In this document: positions 61,104-64,000 of the stretch, piece by piece | How positions within the stretch are numbered: the first letter of the stretch is position 1 | Layout of the letters: every line of letters starts with the position of its first letter | Source of the DNA: Flammeovirgaceae bacterium UBA5008 | GTDB taxonomy: Bacteria > Bacteroidota > Bacteroidia > Cytophagales > Cyclobacteriaceae | DNA: 64,000 nt | Assembly (NCBI GenBank): GCA_002398365.1 | Contig: DGYK01000063.1 | Span: forward strand, 441,864-505,863 | Direction: 5' to 3' | Notes under the pieces: model-generated | The model's input: only the letters and a program-made list of their open reading frames with translations | Told to the model about the DNA's origin: nothing | The model's database searches: none | Translations under genes and position numbers: made by a program

Positions 61104-64000
61104 TTATAAATTGTTTCTGTCTTTTTCAAAGTAAGTGTAGAGCACCGGCAAAACGACCAGCGTTAAGAGTGTAGCAGAAATTAATCCGCCAATCACTACG
61201 GTTGCCAAAGGACGTTGCACTTCCGCACCCGAGCCGTTGGAGAGCGCCATTGGTAAAAAGCCGAGAGAAGCTACGAGCGCAGTCATCAGCACGGGGCGCA
61301 GACGCGTTTCAGTTCCCTCTTTCACAATTTCAGAAATCAATTTGTTTTCATCTTTTTTCAGCCGGTTGAATTCGGCAATCAAAACAATGCCATTCAATAC
61401 GGCTACACCAAACAATGCAATGAAACCGACACCAGCAGAAATACTGAAAGGCATATCGCGCAGCCAGAGCGCGAATACGCCACCAATGGCAGAAAGAGGG
61501 ATGGCGGTGAAAATCAGAAGACCATGCTTGAATGAATGAAAGGTGAAGTAGAGCAACACAAAGATTAGTGCCAATGCCAAAGGTACCGCTACCATCAGTC
61601 GTTGTTTGGCTTCTTCCAGGTTTTTGAACGAACCACCATACGTGGTGAAGTAGCCCGGTTCAAATTTTATTTGCTTCTGGATTTTTTGGTCGATCTCTTT
61701 TACAATGCTCTGCACATCGCGGCCACGAATATTAAACCCTACGGCTATTCTTCGCTTGGCATCATCGCGTTGAATTTGATTGAGTCCTGTTACTAACTGA
61801 ACGGAGGCAAGTTCTTCCAGACGCACTTGTTGGCCATTGCTAGCCGTGATATACAAGCCCCGAATATCGTCCATCGATTTTCTTTTCTTTTCATCGAGGC
61901 GAATGACCAACTCAAATCGTTTTTCCTTTTCATAAACCCAGCCGGCTCCTTCACCGGAAAAGCTACTCCGAATCACGCGGTTCACATCATCGGTGCTTAA
62001 GCCATATTGCGCAATGCGGTTGCGATCAAACTTTATCACATACTGCGGAAGCCCGCCCATTGGCTCAATGTAAATATCGGCTGCGCCTTCCACCTGTCCC
62101 GCAATTTTTCCGATCTCATCGGCATAGCTCTCCAGCAGTTGAAGATCTTCGCCATAAATTTTAATTACAACATCTTGCCGTGCACCCGTCATCAATTCAT
62201 TGAAGCGCATTTGAATGGGTTGCTGAAATCCGTAGAGTACACCCGGCATTTTTTCTTCCAGCTTCTTCGACATTTTTTCGGCCAGCTCATCGCGTGTTTC
62301 AGCGCTCGTCCATTCGCTCTTATCTTTTAGAACAATTATCAAATCACTGGCTTCAATCGGCATGGGGTCAGTTGGAATTTCAGACGTTCCGATTTTTCCA
62401 ATCACTTCTTTCACCTCGGGGAAATGATCGAGTAACACACGCGAACTTTTTTGAGTAGTCTCAATCATCTGCGTAAGCGAACTGCCCGTGAGCAAACGAG
62501 TTTCAACTGCAAAATCTCCTTCGTCCAGCGTGGGTATAAATTCGCCACCCAATTGTAAGAAGATGAAAAGGCTGGCCAGAAAAAATACAACGGAACTAAT
62601 CACAATGATCAACCTTCTGCGCAAAGCAAATTGAATCACCGGTCGGTAGCTGCGATGAAAAAATGCAATTAAGCGATCGGAGATATTTTGTTTGTGATTC
62701 GTTTTTTTGCTGAGGAAAAGCGATGACACCATTGGTACGTAGGTGAGCGATAAGACCATGGCTCCGATAATGGCAAACGCTACCGTCTGCGCCATGGGCC
62801 CAAACATTTTTCCCTCAATACCAACAAGTGATAGAATGGGCAAATAAACAATTAAGATGATGATCTGCCCGAATGCAGCGGAGTGCATCATGCTATTGGC
62901 CGAGTGATTCACTTCTTCGTCCATCTGCTGCTGTGTGAGGCGAATGCCACTTTGCATTTTAGCTAAGTGATGCAGTGTGGCCTCTACGATGATCACTGCG
63001 CCATCTACAATCAAGCCGAAGTCAATCGCGCCTAAACTCATCAGGTTACCGGATACACCAAATAAATTCATCAAGCTGATGGCAAACAACATGGCCAATG
63101 GAATGACCGATGCAACAACGAGTCCTGCGCGGAAATTGCCCAGCATCAGCACCAACACGAACACAACAATCAACGCACCTTCGGCCAGGTTTTTAGTAAC
63201 TGTGCTAATGGCATTGTTGACCAGTTTGGTGCGATCGAGGTAAGGCTCAATGGTGACGCCTTCCGGCAATGTTTTTTTAATTTGCTCAATGCGCTCTTTT
63301 ACTTTTTTGATAACGAACGAGGAGTTCTCGCCTTTCAACATTAACACGAGCGCACCGACCACTTCACCTTGATCATTGTAAGTCATGGCTCCATAGCGCA
63401 TGGCATGACCAAATTGCACAGTGGCCACATGGCTGATAAGCACAGGCAGCCCGTTGTCTAAATTTTTAACAACAATTTTTTCGATGTCGGAGAGATTTTC
63501 TACCAACCCTTCGCTGCGAATAAAGTAAGCGTATGGTTTTTTATCGATGTAGGCGCCACCGGTGTTCTGATTGTTTTTCTCCAGAGCCGTAAAAATTTCG
63601 TCCACGCTGACATTCATGCTGCGCAACTTTTCCGGATCAAGCGCAATCTCATATTGCTTTACGTGTCCACCAAAACTGCTCACATCGGCTACACCCGCAG
63701 TGCCGAGCAATTGCCTGCGTACAATCCAATCTTGAATGGTTCGCAGTTCGGTAGGATTGTATTTTGATTCGAATCCTTTTTTAGGTTTTAAGATGTATTG
63801 ATAAATCTCACTCAAGCCGGTGGAGAGAGGTGCCAATTCCGGGTTTCCGGCTCCGGCCGGAATAGCGCTTTTCGCGGAGGCGAGCCTTTCGTTTACTTGC
63901 TGACGTGCCCAATACACATCGGTATCGTCAGTAAATACAATGGTAACAACAGAAAGCCCGAAACGCGAGAAAGATCGCATCTCGGTAATATGAGGGATGG
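61104..64000 (-). CDS. CusA/CzcA-type heavy-metal RND efflux pump (partial)
   Basis: The first part of the gene lies beyond position 64000; 965 residues of the C-terminal part are visible. Hallmarks are ITEMRSFSRFGLSVVTIVF, WARQQVNERL, the helix-4 motif FGLIVDGAVIIVEA with a proton-relay Asp, and the GPMAQTVAFAIIGAM and FIALFGVAVLNGIVL helices in the second half. The large HME-RND porter domains are in place. It is the inner-membrane pump of a tripartite complex; HME-RND members export Cu/Ag or Co/Zn/Cd. The metal cannot be decided from what is visible. It heads an operon with the S23, tolC, adaptor and LAB_N genes. Confidence 0.95.
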   Translation of the reverse strand, partial: IPHITEMRSFSRFGLSVVTIVFTDDTDVYWARQQVNERLASAKSAIPAGAGNPELAPLSTGLSEIYQYILKPKKGFESKYNPTELRTIQDWIVRRQLLGTAGVADVSSFGGHVKQYEIALDPEKLRSMNVSVDEIFTALEKNNQNTGGAYIDKKPYAYFIRSEGLVENLSDIEKIVVKNLDNGLPVLISHVATVQFGHAMRYGAMTYNDQGEVVGALVLMLKGENSSFVIKKVKERIEQIKKTLPEGVTIEPYLDRTKLVNNAISTVTKNLAEGALIVVFVLVLMLGNFRAGLVVASVIPLAMLFAISLMNLFGVSGNLMSLGAIDFGLIVDGAVIIVEATLHHLAKMQSGIRLTQQQMDEEVNHSANSMMHSAAFGQIIILIVYLPILSLVGIEGKMFGPMAQTVAFAIIGAMVLSLTYVPMVSSLFLSKKTNHKQNISDRLIAFFHRSYRPVIQFALRRRLIIVISSVVFFLASLFIFLQLGGEFIPTLDEGDFAVETRLLTGSSLTQMIETTQKSSRVLLDHFPEVKEVIGKIGTSEIPTDPMPIEASDLIIVLKDKSEWTSAETRDELAEKMSKKLEEKMPGVLYGFQQPIQMRFNELMTGARQDVVIKIYGEDLQLLESYADEIGKIAGQVEGAADIYIEPMGGLPQYVIKFDRNRIAQYGLSTDDVNRVIRSSFSGEGAGWVYEKEKRFELVIRLDEKKRKSMDDIRGLYITASNGQQVRLEELASVQLVTGLNQIQRDDAKRRIAVGFNIRGRDVQSIVKEIDQKIQKQIKFEPGYFTTYGGSFKNLEEAKQRLMVAVPLALALIFVLLYFTFHSFKHGLLIFTAIPLSAIGGVFALWLRDMPFSISAGVGFIALFGVAVLNGIVLIAEFNRLKKDENKLISEIVKEGTETRLRPVLMTALVASLGFLPMALSNGSGAEVQRPLATVVIGGLISATLLTLVVLPVLYTYFEKDRNNL

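Noticed and set aside
1..64000. tRNA, rRNA, CRISPR arrays, riboswitches, insertion sequences
   Set aside because: None was recognised by reading the sequence; a covariance-model scan would be needed to exclude small RNAs.

Overview
The window is a 64 kb stretch of chromosome from a member of the Bacteroidota, most likely the order Cytophagales. The evidence is a GldJ-type gliding-motility lipoprotein, a family of DUF3857 transglutaminase-fold secreted proteins, LytS/LytTR signalling, a carboxypeptidase-regulatory-like domain on an outer-surface protein, and several intergenic matches to the Bacteroidota promoter (TTTG near -33, TAnnTTTG near -7). Most of the content is ordinary core and accessory metabolism. 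I recognise no tRNA, rRNA, CRISPR array, complete insertion sequence or prophage. No gap longer than about 300 bases lacks a gene.

Layout. Positions 1-9900 hold a YceI/SDR pair, a DUF4386 membrane protein, a surface protein with a cysteine-less thioredoxin-like end, and a LytS/LytTR two-component system flanked by two paralogous secreted proteins, followed by a lone DUF433 gene and an amidinohydrolase. Positions 9.9-18.6 kb hold an APC permease, then a TetR-controlled ABC-2 efflux operon (TetR, TolC, HlyD lipoprotein, two ATPases, two permeases). Positions 18.7-28.4 kb hold a Rieske protein, an M20 amidohydrolase, a PD40 propeller protein, a double YCII protein, an EamA transporter, a SNF2 helicase and a LolC/E-like permease. 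Positions 28.4-34.7 kb hold housekeeping genes: rbfA, tatC, rpiB, glyA, a lauroyl-type acyltransferase and an SDR. Positions 34.7-42.5 kb hold four DUF3857 paralogues. Positions 42.5-51.4 kb hold radA, a THUMP-like methyltransferase, mfd, gldJ and comF. Positions 51.4-57.6 kb hold a secreted S9 peptidase, an AbgB-like M20 hydrolase and a GH3-family protein. The last 6.3 kb is a heavy-metal-type RND efflux operon, cut by the window edge, that also carries a four-helix-bundle protein and a duplicated LAB_N membrane protein.

The most interesting unit is at 4179-8690. Gene order on the minus strand is secreted protein A, histidine kinase, LytTR regulator, secreted protein B. A and B are paralogues, each made of three copies of a beta-rich module of about 110 residues. 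Upstream of both A and B lies the motif CTGAATCGGG (a 13-bp identical core, CTGAATCGGGATA, in both places), arranged as direct repeats exactly 21 bp apart and 67-69 bp from each start codon. Two-turn spacing of direct repeats is the known binding geometry of LytTR regulators such as AgrA. The inference is a self-contained envelope-sensing regulon whose main outputs are A and B.

Other items worth attention are three DUF3857 paralogues that have lost the transglutaminase Cys and His, hairpins and 21-bp-spaced direct repeats inside the ABC efflux operon, REP-like palindromes, and probable operators at the TetR gene and at yceI.
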